DNA of 64,000 bases, from the NCBI GenBank assembly GCA_012064415.1, contig SSNU01000093.1, positions 1 through 64,000 on the forward strand, given 5' to 3'. Origin of the DNA: Gyrodactylus bullatarudis (Eukaryota > Platyhelminthes > Monogenea > Gyrodactylidea > Gyrodactylidae). A model generated the notes under the pieces. That model ran no database searches and had not been told where the DNA came from. It was given only the letters and a program-made list of their open reading frames with translations. Each line of letters starts with the position of its first letter. Position 1 is the stretch's first letter. The position numbers and the translations under genes are program-made. Positions 32,040 through 43,131 of this stretch are shown here, one piece after another.

Positions 32040-32290
32040 ACCTTGGCCAATGTGAGCTTTTTCACTTTTCTTTCCACTGTTGCTAATTATTGGAGAGTTT
32101 CAGTTTTTGGTGTTTTTCAGCTTGCATTTTATTCTTAATTTCTTTGACTTTTACTATTTCTTTCATAATTTGTAAATTATTATCTTAACTTATATTATTT
32201 TTGAAGAATTACGAATGATGATGCTTCGAGAATTATCGGCGAGTTTGAAAAACTACGTGAATTACCAATTCGTAATTTCGTCTAACTCTA
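32040..32290 (+). mobile_element. PLE 3' end joined to a PLE 5' start (terminal-segment fragment)
   Basis: It starts at the end of the coding region (ACCTTGGCCAATGTGAGCTT), runs through the 3' untranslated segment and a degraded core (ATGATGATGCTTCGAGAA), then continues into a leader coding FEKLRELPIRNF, like the N-terminal FENFRELFNQ of copy 2. This is the order expected at a tandem PLE junction. Confidence 0.65.
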
Positions 32291-32699
32291 ATGAAAATTT
32301 TTTATCAAATAAATTTATGTTGATTTCTCATTATCACTTGATAGCTTGAAAAATAAATTATGAAATATTTTGGAAATTTTTCTTGAATATTGATTTTGGA
32401 TCCGTAGGAATTCTAATTTTAGATTACAACTACACAGATTGGATGTAAATAAAAAACACATTCAGGTAGTTGTCCAGTTAATCTGACTTCATTCTTAAGG
32501 TTTTGATCAATTTTTAAGATCAATGCAGTTGAGAAATTATGATGGAAAATTTCACCAAGCGCTTGAATCAAAAAGTATTTAACTGGTGAATTTGAAGATA
32601 TTTTTTTGGATCAAAATGTAGTATTATTGCTAAAGAAGAAATAAAAAAATCTAATATCAATAAATTATTCTCAAAAATAACCTCAAAAAGATAAAATAT
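32291..32699. other. AT-rich stretch, nothing recognised
   Basis: No supported feature. Confidence 0.4.
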
Positions 32700-32730
32700 T
32701 CCAAAATTTAAATAGAAGTAAAGATATATT

Positions 32731-32771
32731 AACACCAAATGTACATTTCTTAAAGGATCATCAGTGGTATC
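32731..32771 (-). ncRNA. Hammerhead-ribozyme-like core
   Basis: Minus strand is identical in plan to copy 2: GATACCA, CTGATGA, TCCTTTAA, GAAA, TGTACA, TT, TGGTGTT. Confidence 0.52.
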
Positions 32772-32927
32772 ACTTTAAAAATGATAAGATTTAAATAATT
32801 GAATGAAAATAATAATTTACAATTTTGAAAGAAATAGTAAAAGTTTTAGAAATAAGAATAAATGCAAACTGAAAAAACACCAAAACTCTCCAATAATTAG
32901 CAACAGTGGAGAGAAAAGTGAAAAAGG

Positions 32928-33622
32928 TCACATCGGCCAAGGTAGTTGAAGATTATAGGAATAGTTTTTTTGAACACATAGATTAGGTTTGTGTTGATTG
33001 ATAAAGAATTTCTCCTTTACCCACACATCTATGCTGTCATCTCCAGGGTTTTTATATAAAACGGAAAAATTTGAGATTGAAGCTACGTGGTTTTCCTGCT
33101 TAAGATGTCTAGTAACTGTGGTATCCTTATCTAAATGATCATTCGATCTTGTAGACAATTTCCTTATCGTTCTTCCTATGTAAGAAGCGCCACAATCACA
33201 TTGGAATTTATAAACTAATAGAGTCTTCTCTTCAGGTTTGAGTAAATCCTTATGAATCAAAAGTTGATCGATGAGATTAATAGTCTTCTTCTTATATCAT
33301 TACTGAAACCATCTCCTTTGAAGTTAAGCTTCATGAAAATAGTAATTTTATCCACCTCTTCTGTTTCAACTTCCTCATCTCTAACCATAAGTTGATTGAT
33401 GAATTTGTCAACAAATTTGGATGGATAACCATTTTCCATCAAACATGACTTCGAATTCTCTATTTCATTTGTCCATTCCCCAGGACTCGCGATTCTTCTT
33501 ATCCTCTTCCCTAGACCAATTACTAAGCCTATTTTATGAGATATAGGACTGAAACTAGCATAATGAAGATACTTCCCGTTATCAGTCTTCTTATAAATAT
33601 TTCTTAAAATTGATCCATCCAA
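32928..33622 (-). pseudogene. Penelope-like RT end plus GIY-YIG nuclease domain
   Basis: 33622-33257 gives ILRNIYKKTDNGKYLHYASF, IGLVIGLGKRIRRIASP, and the connector KLNFKGDGFSNDIRRRLL. After a deletion, the frame at 33260-32928 gives HKDLLKPEEKTLLVYKFQCD, CGASYIGRTIRKLSTR (YIG of the nuclease, with the Arg), NDHLDKDTTVTRHLKQENH and VWVKEKFFINQHKPNLC to the stop. The Cys/His spacing around CDC and the His pair fit the zinc-binding type of PLE nuclease that nicks target DNA. This is the best nuclease copy in the window; the RT catalytic part is missing. Confidence 0.87.
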
Positions 33623-33691
33623 CTATTTGTTTTCCTTTATGTTGTTATAATGTTGATTGATGAGGTCAGTTTGACTAATTGTGATCCTAAG

Positions 33692-33887
33692 ATTCAACTT
33701 TTGATCACTCTCTCACATTAAAATCAATAAAAATTTTCAACTCAAAGTTCAAAAAATGGGAAATTGGCGCTACTTGCCGTATTTTCCTTAGAAATTGATT
33801 TTTTCTAAATTTTTTTGATCAAATTCGATTTCTTGATGAAAAATAAGAATTTTGTAAATATTTTAAATTTCCATCTTCATATTAACT
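33692..33887. repeat. Foldback family FB-C, right arm only
   Basis: AAATTCGATTTCTTGATGAA and CATCTTCATATTAAC before TA match, inverted, the arm at 60594-60695 (TTAATATGAAGATGGGAATT, ATCAAGAAATCGAATTTGAT). It abuts PLE copy 4. Confidence 0.6.
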
Positions 33888-33889
33888 AG

Positions 33890-34743
33890 GTGTACATTCG
33901 GTTTTAATACATCGTTGCTAATTTTTCTAAAATAATTCTTAATAATTAGTTTCTAAGAATGCTTAATTTATATTCGCATAAGACGCTTGAGTTACTTAAA
34001 CAATCGCAATGTTGTCAACAATCCTGATCCCGTCTCTAAATTTGAAATCTGATCCTTTTTATTGGAATAACGAATTTAAAGCAAAATCATGTTGAGCACG
34101 TTTCAGAATGGAGCTGATTTTGAGAATAAATCTTTTTAAAAGTTTATTCTGATCTCAAATCTTCATAATTAGATCAAAGTTTCGCATTAAAATTTTTTCT
34201 CTGATGCTATACCATATATCTTATTTGATTGAGAAATTATCTTAAAATCTTGTTTGATTAAATTAACGGGATTGCCCAAGACTTTTAACAAATGAGATAA
34301 GAATTATTTCTAGCAATTTTATTCCTGTTAAAAAGAATAAATTATATTTATTACTACAAAGTGGTTTTGGTAAATTCTAGGACTTTATGAATTAATTATG
34401 CTTATCAGATCAATCGGAAATAGAATTAAGGATTTGGAAAACAATTTCTAGTCATATGAAATAAAGGATTATAATTTGGAGTTGTCATAAAAATTTATTC
34501 CTTAAAATATGGAATCGTACGAAAAATGAGATTAAAACCATTTACATGTACATTTCTCAAAGCATCATAAGTGGTATTGAAAAATTATTAAATTGTATCA
34601 TAAAATTTAGTACTCTGAACATGTTTTACTTATTTTAATAGCGTGAAAATTATTCTCTATTATGATAAAACAACGAAATTCACCATAAGATTTCAATCGG
34701 TTATTATTCAGATAATATATTCTTCCTTGTACATATATTCTTC
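33890..34743. other. AT-rich stretch with a degraded PLE terminal core at about 34545-34590
   Basis: ACATGTACATTTCTCAAAGC and ATAAGTGGTATTG on the minus strand match the PLE core, with CTGATGA changed to CTTATGA. Nothing else is recognised. Confidence 0.45.
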
Positions 34744-35379
34744 ATGAAAGCAACACCTAACATGACCAACGTTAAAAAAGGTAGACCATCAAAAGGAACA
34801 GCTGTAAACTATAGTCAAGCACTCATCAATGAAATTCAGTCCCTCAAAAATGAAATCAAACAATTAAAAGAAACTAATATTCTTCAAGAAGAAAAAATTA
34901 GAAAACTAGAAGAAAATAGCCTTGATAAAGAACTTATTACTGACTTCTCCATTCTCAATGACCGAACAGAACTACGCAATCTTTCTGTAAGCAAACTGAT
35001 TGAACTGGTTAGAAAATTCTTCTTCATATCTAATGAAATTGAACAGCGACAAATTAAGTCGAAAAACTTCATAATCTACAACCAAGAAGAAAATGAAAAT
35101 GAAAACGTTACCCAAATAGCCAAAGAAGTTCAATCTAAAATTGACCCCAATTCATCAAATAACATAATCAAAGCATTTAGAATGGGGAAAAATTCCACTA
35201 AAAATAGACCGATCAAAGTTATCACTGACAATAGAATTCATAAAAACTTTTTTATCAATAAAAAAGAAACAGTCCAAAGAATGAAATTGCGAATTAGCAG
35301 AGATAAAACCATACTTCAACAAACCATCTCAACAGCTATCTACATTGACAAAAAGAACAATCTCAAATTCTTTTTTTGA
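34744..35379 (+). CDS. LINE 2 ORF1 protein (coiled coil plus RNA-binding-like domain)
   Basis: ATG at 34744. Residues about 25-60 form a strong coiled coil (QALINEIQSLKNEIKQLKET, ILQEEKIRKLEENS). Residues about 110-190 (KNFIIYNQEE, IIKAFRMGKNSTKNRPIKV) resemble the RRM-like region of LINE ORF1 proteins that coat the element's RNA. The open frame ends in a run of T at about 35372-35379; skipping one base lets it continue through EKQRELLIHNNLKLSSII to a stop near 35504, so the true C-terminus has probably been cut by a 1-base change in this homopolymer. No zinc knuckles are seen. Confidence 0.7.
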   Translation: MKATPNMTNVKKGRPSKGTAVNYSQALINEIQSLKNEIKQLKETNILQEEKIRKLEENSLDKELITDFSILNDRTELRNLSVSKLIELVRKFFFISNEIEQRQIKSKNFIIYNQEENENENVTQIAKEVQSKIDPNSSNNIIKAFRMGKNSTKNRPIKVITDNRIHKNFFINKKETVQRMKLRISRDKTILQQTISTAIYIDKKNNLKFFF

Positions 35380-35626
35380 AAAACAACGTGAATTACTCAT
35401 TCATAATAATCTCAAATTATCTTCTATAATTCAAAATTCAACCAACAATAAAAACAACATGGACACTAATTACCCAATTGACCCCCATCAAAACAATTTT
35501 TTATTATAGAAACATCAGACCACATCAGATTCTTAATTGCTATTTTTATTATTATTTTTGTTATTACCAACACTGAATCAGTAATTAATACTCCTATCAC
35601 TCAATGTACTCCTCAATTAACCCCCT

Positions 35627-38215
35627 GTGACACAAACCATATCAACCAATTTACTCACAAATCATGACAATAAGTGCCAATTAACCAAATTGCATGCCAA
35701 AATTCATTTTTCATTCTTTCTTCAAAATATTCGCTCACTATTCTCCTGCTTTCATCAACTAAGAACACATATTATCAACACCCAATACGATTTCTACTGT
35801 CTAACTGAAACCTGGCTTTCAGACAAAAACTTATCATATCAGCGGTTACAAACTAACTCGTTCAGACAGAATTGATGATCCTCATGGAGGTGTGCTCATA
35901 TACTATCATAATAATATTACTATATCATCAACAATGAGATTCAGTTTTCACGGAAATGAATTTCTAATCTTAAAAGCAACTAAACTTGGAAATTCTAAAC
36001 GTATCAATATTGCCCTCCTGTACAGAAAACCAAACACAAATTCCCTCACTGACACTGCACTAGCCAATCTTATCGATGATCTTATACCAGCCGACGATGA
36101 TTTAATATTTCTCGGTTATATATATATGCCCTATGAAAACTGGAATAATCTAGTATCAGATATTGGCACTCTCCTACAAGCTCACAATCTCAAACAAATA
36201 GTATCTTCACCCACTAGAGGTCAAAACATTCTTGACTGCATTTTCATGAACACTACAGTACTATCCTATTATTTAGAAATTCAAGAAATATATCCAACCA
36301 AAGATCATCTAGGAGTTTTCTGTACGATCGAAACCAATTCCGATGATAATACGATAATTTTAAATACAAACGAATCAATCTATTACGATTTCACTGACTT
36401 CAATGTTTGGAGAACAATTACTGTTATGCCTCAAAATTTCCTTGATACACGCAATATAATTGACTATTACAATCAAATGTACACCATTACTACCACAAAA
36501 AAACGTAAAAGAAACTTAGATCATCTAGAATTAAAACTTAACAATCGTCTAGAAAATAAACTAAAAAATTCCTGCTCAATTATTCACGGGAGGAGAATTC
36601 TTGATGAAACACATGCCCAAATATCAACACTCATATCATTAACCTATGCTCGGATTAAAAAAAACCTTAAGAATGAAATTAAACACAAACCTAAAATAGG
36701 CTATTTTCAACTAAACAAATATTTTAAGTTCTCTCAAAAGAACTGTGTCATCACTAATACAGATCCAAATATTATGCAACAAAATTTCATAAGAATTTTC
36801 AATTCATCAACCCCAATTAACATCAATAACCTCACCCACAGCTCTTCATGTAACAAGTATAACAACTGTAACTTTATCTCATACTCTGAGTTCTTCAACA
36901 TGATCTCCAAACTGAAATTCAAAAACCGACGAGACATATTTAATATAAGTATAAACATACTACTAAACGGACACAAAACCTTCTTGAGTAACATATATAA
37001 TTTATTTAAAGAGTCATTTAATAATAACTCAATCCCTGATGAATTTCTAACCACCAAAGTCATACCACTTCCGAAAAAAGAATCCACTGAATTCAGACCA
37101 ATATCACTACAATCTACATTCATGAGAATCATTGACTCTTTTCTATTTCTCCAGATAAGAAAAACAATTGATATTGCAGTGATTGACCCAAATCAACATG
37201 GCTTCTGCAAAGGAAGATCATGCGAAACCAACCTTTATCAATTTCTAAGTTACATTTCATATTTAAAAAGCAAGAATCATAAAATTGTTGTTGTATATAT
37301 TGATCTTAGCAAAGCATTCGATAAAGTCTACTTTTCCACAATTCTTGAAGCCTGCCATAGACATGGAGTTTGCTCAAAACTACTTATGTACCTTGAGAAC
37401 TATCTCACTAACAGACAACAATTTGTGGAATGTAATAAGCAAAGGTCAGACTACCAGAAAATCTGCTCCGGAGTTCCTCAAGGATCAAGAGTTGGACCAC
37501 TACTTTTTAATATAGTCTTTGCTGAAATCCAATCTTCAACATACAAAATCTTTAAATATGCCGACGACTTCAAATAGTTTTTCATTTCAACAACATCATT
37601 AACTCTGAGTTATCAACTATAATGAATAAACTTAAGATGTTTGGATTAACTCCTAATATAGATAAATCATTCTACACAATACCAAATGAAACAGCAATTT
37701 TTGATTTGAACATATACATCAATGACCATAAAATCCTACCAACAGAACTTGTCAAAGACCTTGGAGTTACTTATTCATGGAAATTTGACTTTACTGATCA
37801 CTACAATAATATAATTAATCAATTCATTAGAAGACTGATTCATATTCATAAATGTATCAAAATTGACGGTATGAAGGTTCTTCTCTTCAAAATATATGCT
37901 CGGCCAATAATTGAATATTGCTCTGCATTATGGAATCCCGAATGTGATAAATGGTCAAAGAAAATTCAGACTTCATTTAGAAGATTCATACGCCGACTCT
38001 CAAACCCATTCCAAATCGACCTAAAATTACCTAAAAACTGTTTAAGACAAAGAAGAGAACTGAAAACGCTCACCCTTATTAAATCTTTGCCACTAGTCTA
38101 CTCCAATCGACAGGGACTACGCAATAATACCCCAGAATTTGGTCAAATGATAAACAAAATTGTGAAAATTTTCAAATTTAGAACCTTTTTTTATTGTTTT
38201 ATATTCATAATTTAA
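35627..38215 (+). pseudogene. LINE 2 ORF2: APE endonuclease plus reverse transcriptase, inactivated
   Basis: The endonuclease starts FFLQNIRSLFSCF, with YCLTETWLSD (catalytic Glu), then a frame change near 35870 and HGGVLIYY, LLYRKPN. The GDFN-type catalytic block is changed to GYIYMP, losing its Asp and Asn; KDHLGVF keeps the final Asp-His. The RT has FRPISLQSTF, DPNQHGFCKGRSCETN, VYIDLSKAFDKV, CSGVPQGSRVGPLLFNIVF and FKYADDFK (YADD), then a TAG at 37575-37577 and a frame change; the thumb continues at 37622-38215 with MFGLTPNIDKS, VKDLGVTYSW and YARPIIEYCSALWNPE. Dead endonuclease, two frame changes and a stop. Confidence 0.9.
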
Positions 38216-39212
38216 ACTTGAATTCACATTATTTCTTTACATAAAGTTTTAAAAATGACTAAAATCCTATTAAAATTGTTTTTTCAATAGCTCAAAACGA
38301 AATTTCTCTTATTTTTCATGAATATTACAATTTTGTTATGTCAAAAAACGTTCTAAATTTAAAAATTTTCACAATTTTGTTTATCATATTCCAGAAACAT
38401 GGAAAGGTATTTTGAAGCGAAATTTGGTGGGATTATATTTAAATAATTGAAGATTTGTTTTTTCGTATAGATGTGCAATTTAAGTAATTTTGGAAAATTT
38501 CGTCTAAGTCTAGTGTACTTATCAACGTTTTTCTTGAGTTAAAATCTAGTAATCCAGAATGAATTTTTGTGAGAATTATGCAAGTTTATAACTTTTAAAT
38601 TATAATTTTAGAATATAATGAATAGTGCACCTATACTTACAAAGGTTACAAGAAATATTTCATTCTAGGTGCTTAAAACATGGCGCGTTTATCAAATTTT
38701 TTCACTTAGAATGAATTCTGGAACTTTTGTACTGTTTTCTTGAATAACCCTTTTATTTAATTATCAAGATGTATTATTAGATGTATTTAGAATTAGATTT
38801 TTGAGTAAAATTTGGAAAATTTTAAATCAAATTTTTTTAAAGCAATTAAACCCCTGGGTAAACTGATTTTATTACATCTCCGACAGGATCATCTGATCAT
38901 TGTGTTTTACAAAATCTTTGATTAATTATGTTAAATTTTTTTTTAAAATAAAATGTTTTTTAAAAATAACTTGGATAAATTCAGATGATTTCCTGGATGC
39001 TAAAATCATTCTTTAATTCTGAAATTCTAGACGATAAGAAAACTAGCAGATAGAATAGTCAAATTGAAATTCTAATCAACATTCAATTTAATAAACAATA
39101 AGGATTCTCTTTATTGGTAAATTTTAACATTCCTAATTTTCATGATTCAAATATTCACGTAAATTTTCAAATACGTCCGAAAATCCACATAAAATCATAT
39201 AAGCAGATTTAG
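38216..39212. other. 1 kb AT-rich stretch, nothing recognised
   Basis: No supported feature; the start may be LINE 2 3' untranslated sequence. Confidence 0.4.
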
Positions 39213-39421
39213 AAATAAGATATATATTAGGGCCATTTGTACATTTCATAAAGCATCATCAGTGGCAATACTTTAAAAATGATATAAGTCAAGAATTCAT
39301 CAAAGATAATAATTTACAACTTATGAAAGAAATAGTAAATGTCAGCTGAAACAAACACCAAAACACATCAATAAATAGCAACAGTGGAGAGAAAAGTGAT
39401 AAAGCTCACATTGGCCAAGGT
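39213..39421 (-). mobile_element. PLE 3' untranslated fragment with hammerhead-like core
   Basis: The minus strand begins at CTACCTTGGCCAATGTGAGC (end of coding region) and ends past the core (39229-39268: GCCA, CTGATGA, TGCTTTAT, GAAA, TGTACA, AA, TGGC). The G-C stem I variant is present, but the UH site has changed to AA. Confidence 0.75.
39229..39268 (-). ncRNA. Hammerhead-ribozyme-like core, G-C stem variant, cleavage site changed
   Basis: GCCA/TGGC stem with intact CTGATGA and GAAA; AA replaces the expected UH dinucleotide, so cleavage is unlikely. Confidence 0.45.
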
Positions 39422-40259
39422 AGAGATTTTTGAGATTTTTTTATAAAATTTTATTTAACGAACAGGATAAATTCATCTACAGAACCTACCTCCACGTATA
39501 TGCCAATCGTCAAAGATACTGAAATCTGAGATCTCTTTTTCTAAACACGAGGAATTCGATTCTATGAGTCAAATTTGTGTATAAACTTTATGAAAAAAGA
39601 TATTCCAGATCTGCCAAAGCCTGATTTACTCATGATCTCAAAGAAATGATCTCGCAAGATATTTTGCTCAAACATGATCGGATTAAGTTAAAAAACTGGC
39701 AAGATCAACAACTTCATATTCATGATTGAACCTCAGAAATTCGATCTGAAAATTTTGAAATCTTATGAAAAAATTTTCTAATTGAAAAATTTGAGAAAAA
39801 GTTAAACTGATCTATTGATTTTCATCTCAAATTGCAGAATCAACTGGCGAGCTACACGAAATTTGAGACTTGAATCGGAATCTAAAGTAAATTTTTTATA
39901 AACCAGTATCTGACATGTGCTGATCCAAATTTAATTGGATCTTGTTATTTTGCCTCGAAGTCAAAATTAGCTGGATTAGCTAAAATATGGGTAGACCTCT
40001 TTTTTTAATTTTCGCGTCATTTATCTCAGAGAAAATTAATTTTTTGGTAATTAGCAATCCCCACCCTTGACTTACAGACTTTTGACATTAATTTTGATAA
40101 TAAGAGTATTTTTCGCGAAAAATTTTATTTGTACCAATTTTCTGAAATTTCTTATCTTGATTTTTTTCCATTAATTTCTTAATCGACTCGTCATTTTCCA
40201 CGAATTTTGGATAATCAAAACTTGATTACAGGTTACAAATAAATGCTCTGATTGGCCCA
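39422..40259. other. AT-rich stretch, nothing recognised
   Basis: No supported feature. Confidence 0.4.
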
Positions 40260-40385
40260 TACGAACTTTCACATTTCATTGATTAATATTCTGTATAAAT
40301 ACATATGTCGGTGTAGGGTCTGATGAGAACCGACGAAAATAAAGAGCTCATATTCTCCCAGAATCTATTTTCGTCTTCTACCTAC
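40260..40385 (+). repeat. LTR-like promoter/polyadenylation block, copy 1
   Basis: TATAAAT (40294-40300), a hairpin GTCGGT/ACCGAC (40307-40312 and 40329-40334) around TCTGATGAGA, AATAAA (40339-40344), and a TTTTCGTCTTC end block. The 27130-27195 copy keeps the order and shows a paired T-A to C-G change in the hairpin stem. No coding part or boundaries are visible, so solo LTR is only one reading. Confidence 0.45.
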
Positions 40386-40792
40386 AAAATGCAAGACATT
40401 AGTCAGCAAAATGATAAAACTTGATTTATTTTCAAAATCGTAATAATAAAGAAATCCATATTTTAAAAAATCTTTCTTCTTCATTAGGTAAAAGTTTGTC
40501 TTTTAATCTAGATCTCAAAATATCTTGATCATGAAGGAAAAAATGTAGATTTTTGTGAAAATCTTATCAACTAGCTTTATACATTCGTTCTTAATTTGAA
40601 TCAAAAATGCCTATACTTTTGTATTTTCTTTTCAACTATTCTTCCAATGAACACTTTTGTAATGCTTTAAAAATTGCTTTTTCTCAGAAAATAAAGAAAA
40701 TAAAAACTAGTTTCAGATACCAAAAGAAATAGAATATGTTTATCATTAGAAAATTTGAACCTTTTCTCTTCGTCTCTTAAAGTCTCAATGCG
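40386..40792. other. AT-rich stretch, nothing recognised
   Basis: No supported feature. Confidence 0.4.
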
Positions 40793-41042
40793 CCTTTAAA
40801 GACACATACCCCTTAAGAAACTCATTTTTGTTGATCTAAGCCTCAGAAAATACTTCGTTTACAACCTCTTCTATCGTAAATCTATTAATCTCCTGTAATA
40901 TGCAATAATCTCAGCTCGATAATTCGTCAAACAAGAGCTATACTAATCCAGAAAAAATCGATTTTTTCCAAAAAACTAATTTTTTTAAAGTTTTTTTTGA
41001 AAACCTATTTCCCCAGGTCATAGATAAAAAGTATGACAACTT
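40793..41042 (+). repeat. MITE family P2, left half
   Basis: CCTTTAAAGACACAT matches the P2 terminus, followed by CTCAGAAAATACTTCGTTTA and ATCTATTAATCTCCTG blocks shared with 18515-18990. The right half is replaced by PLE sequence. Confidence 0.65.
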
Positions 41043-41049
41043 TTATTGA

Positions 41050-41595
41050 ATATTAGGAGATTTAGAAATAAGAAATATATTAGGACCATATGTACATTTC
41101 ACAAAGCATCATCAGTGGCAATAAAGATAATTTACAATTATGAAAGAAATTATTAAAAGTTAAAGAATATAAGAATATAATGATTTTTGGGTGAAGGAGA
41201 AATTCTTCATCAATCACTTCAAACCAAACCTGTGTATTCAGAAAAATTACTCTTATAATCTTCAATTACCCTGGCCTATGTGAGCTTTTTCACTTTTCTC
41301 TTCACTGTTGCTATTTATTGAAGAGTTTTGTTGTTTTTTCAGTTCACATTATTCTCTTATATTTTTCAACTTTTACTATACTTCTTTCAAAATTGTAAAT
41401 TATTATTTTCATTCAATTATTCAACTCTTATCATTTTTGTTATTATTTTTGTTGTTATAATGTTGATTGATGAGATCAGTTAACTTTCTCCTTAAATCAT
41501 TGCTGAAGCCATCTCCTTTGAAATTGAGTTTCATGAAAATTGTGGTCTTCTCAACTTCATCTGGGTTTTCAACGACATCTCTATCACCTGAGAAC
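41050..41595. mobile_element. PLE mosaic: three pieces in alternating orientation
   Basis: Piece 1 (41050-41180, minus) is the terminal segment with a hammerhead-like core. Piece 2 (41185-41450, plus) codes WVKEKFFINHFKPNLC to the stop at 41281-41283 and runs on through the 3' untranslated segment. Piece 3 (41452-41591, minus) codes the connector (FMKLNFKGDGFSNDLRRKLT, DLINQHYNN). The order minus-plus-minus does not match any single insertion. Confidence 0.75.
41083..41122 (-). ncRNA. Hammerhead-ribozyme-like core
   Basis: Minus strand: GCCA, CTGATGA, TGCTTTGT, GAAA, TGTACA, TA, TGGT. Stem I is G-U closed, intermediate between the A-T and G-C variants. Confidence 0.48.
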
Positions 41596-42445
41596 GTTAA
41601 AGGTTAAGGAGATTAGCAATTTGTGAATTTTTTGATTTAAGAAATCTTATTTTTTATTTAGGGATCATAAAATCATAAGAAGTACCATTTTTGACAAACT
41701 GAAGCTAATCAAAGTGACTTTCGGAATCTATGATTGTTACAAAGTGCATAAATTTTCATATTACATCTAGCTTTATCATAAGAATTTATTAAATTAGTTT
41801 GGTTACAATGTTCTTCAGATCATGAATTTTTGCTATGAAAAAATTATATTTTTATCTACAAGATGTTTTTTTCTGTTCCAACATATATTTTGCTAAGTTT
41901 TCCCTCAATTTTAGTTTTGATAGACTGAATATTCAAAATTCGACAATGTATGCATTTATCTAAAGCACTTGATACAGATTCGAGTGGCTGTTAGGCGAAA
42001 AATTCAGCATGAAATAATTTTTTAAATAGTTTCTTCGTCACTGTAAGAATAAATCTTGAAACAAAATATGAATATGAAGTAACTGAGTTTATTTTTCCTC
42101 AAGCAATGGCAGAATTCAAACATTTCTGATATATTTACATTTTTAGTTTTTTAATAGTTTTATGTGATTTAATTTTAACTTAGCAATAGTTTAATCAATG
42201 GATTATTATTAAGCAATAATGAAAATACAGTTTAATATAAAAACAATTATCAACGATTAGTAATAAGATCATTAAACATATCAAGTTGAGACTGATTTTG
42301 GTCGAAAAGATATCCTACCAGCAGATTCAAAGATGTTCCAAACAAAAAAAATTCCTTATAATCTTTGAGATCTCATTGGAATCCACCCATTGATAAAAAA
42401 AGCCTTATAAAGAATAGTCATCATTGTGTATCACTACGTCAATCC
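41596..42445. other. AT-rich stretch, nothing recognised
   Basis: No supported feature. Confidence 0.4.
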
Positions 42446-42653
42446 TTACAGTAAAAATATTTCTATTGAAACATCTTATTTTTATTGAAACACGAATATT
42501 TACCCCCTAATTAAGTATTATTTATGTCGACCTATCTAAATGTTTAGAAATCACTTGCTGCATTCTGATTGGTCGAGATAATACTTAATTAGGGGCTAAA
42601 TATTCGTGTTTCAATAAAAATAAGATGTTTCAATAGAAATATATTTACTGTTA
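42446..42653. repeat. MITE with 73-bp terminal inverted repeats and TTA flanks
   Basis: Arms 42449-42521 and 42578-42650 pair almost perfectly, starting CAGTAAAAATATTTCTATTG. TTA flanks both sides (42446-42448 and 42651-42653). A 3-bp TTA duplication would suggest a PIF/Harbinger-type element, while the CAGT start would also fit Tc1-like with TA. No coding capacity. Confidence 0.75.
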
Positions 42654-42685
42654 TGAGGACTGAATGTGAATTCCCCCTCCCCTCT

Positions 42686-42775
42686 TTAACCTTGGCCCTG
42701 GAAATGACAAAAATGACATAGGAAAATCAATACAAATGGGGTCCACAGGGACCCCATTTCCAGGGCGAGGGTTAA
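42686..42775. repeat. MITE family P4 (piggyBac-type), 82 bp with TTAA duplications
   Basis: TTAA (42686-42689) CCTTGGCCCTGGAAATG and, from the right, CCCTCGCCCTGGAAATGGGG before TTAA (42772-42775). A hairpin ATGGGGTCCACAGGGACCCCAT lies at the right end (arms GGGGTC/GACCCC), the same hairpin arms as in the piggyBac end at 1155-1173. Confidence 0.8.
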
Positions 42776-43056
42776 TGAGAAATTAATTCAAGGCAATCAT
42801 ACTGTCTCTACAAATCTGATTATTATTATTCATCAGAATTATATCGAGGCCTATATCTTTGCTATACATTCTAATCGGAAAATTGCACCTGACATTCTTT
42901 ATTTCAAGGACCTCTTATTTCTTGATTGACGCAACATCTTTGACTAAAATAATATCCACTTAAACTGCGCTTCATCGTTGAAAATTGAAGAGAGATATTT
43001 TTAGTCCACTGGGGAGGTTTTAAAATTGCTTTAAAAAAGTTTCTATGAAGATTTGA
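42776..43056. other. Short stretch, nothing recognised
   Basis: No supported feature. Confidence 0.4.
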
Positions 43057-43131
43057 GGTTGCGTCAAAAGTAATGAGACTTTTTAGATAAAATAATATAT
43101 TTGAAAATCTTCATAAAAATAACCAAAGTCA

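Larger units (their letters stand above)
32700..33690 (-). mobile_element. Penelope-like element copy 4, 3' half with GIY-YIG nuclease
   Basis: On the minus strand: RT end, connector, GIY-YIG domain, 3' untranslated segment, hammerhead-like core (32731-32771) and AATATATCTTTACTTCTATTT. The piece coding LTDLINQHYNNIK lies at 33625-33690, before rather than after the RT end, so parts are out of order. Confidence 0.85.
34744..38215 (+). mobile_element. LINE 2: two-ORF non-LTR retrotransposon
   Basis: ORF1 (coiled coil), then ORF2 (APE endonuclease and RT) in the same order and style as LINE 3. Ends are not sharply defined; no poly(A) or microsatellite tail is obvious after 38215. A scrap of the same family lies inverted at 47973-48231. 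Confidence 0.88.

Noticed and set aside
36734..37132. 132-codon minus-strand ORF in LINE 2
   Set aside because: It is a shadow of the RT coding frame on the plus strand and has no motif.
40307..40340. CTGATGA...GAAA in the LTR-like block read as a hammerhead ribozyme
   Set aside because: The sequence between CTGATGA and GAAA pairs with upstream GTCGGT rather than with itself, and no stem I or III closes around it. A simple hairpin explains it better.
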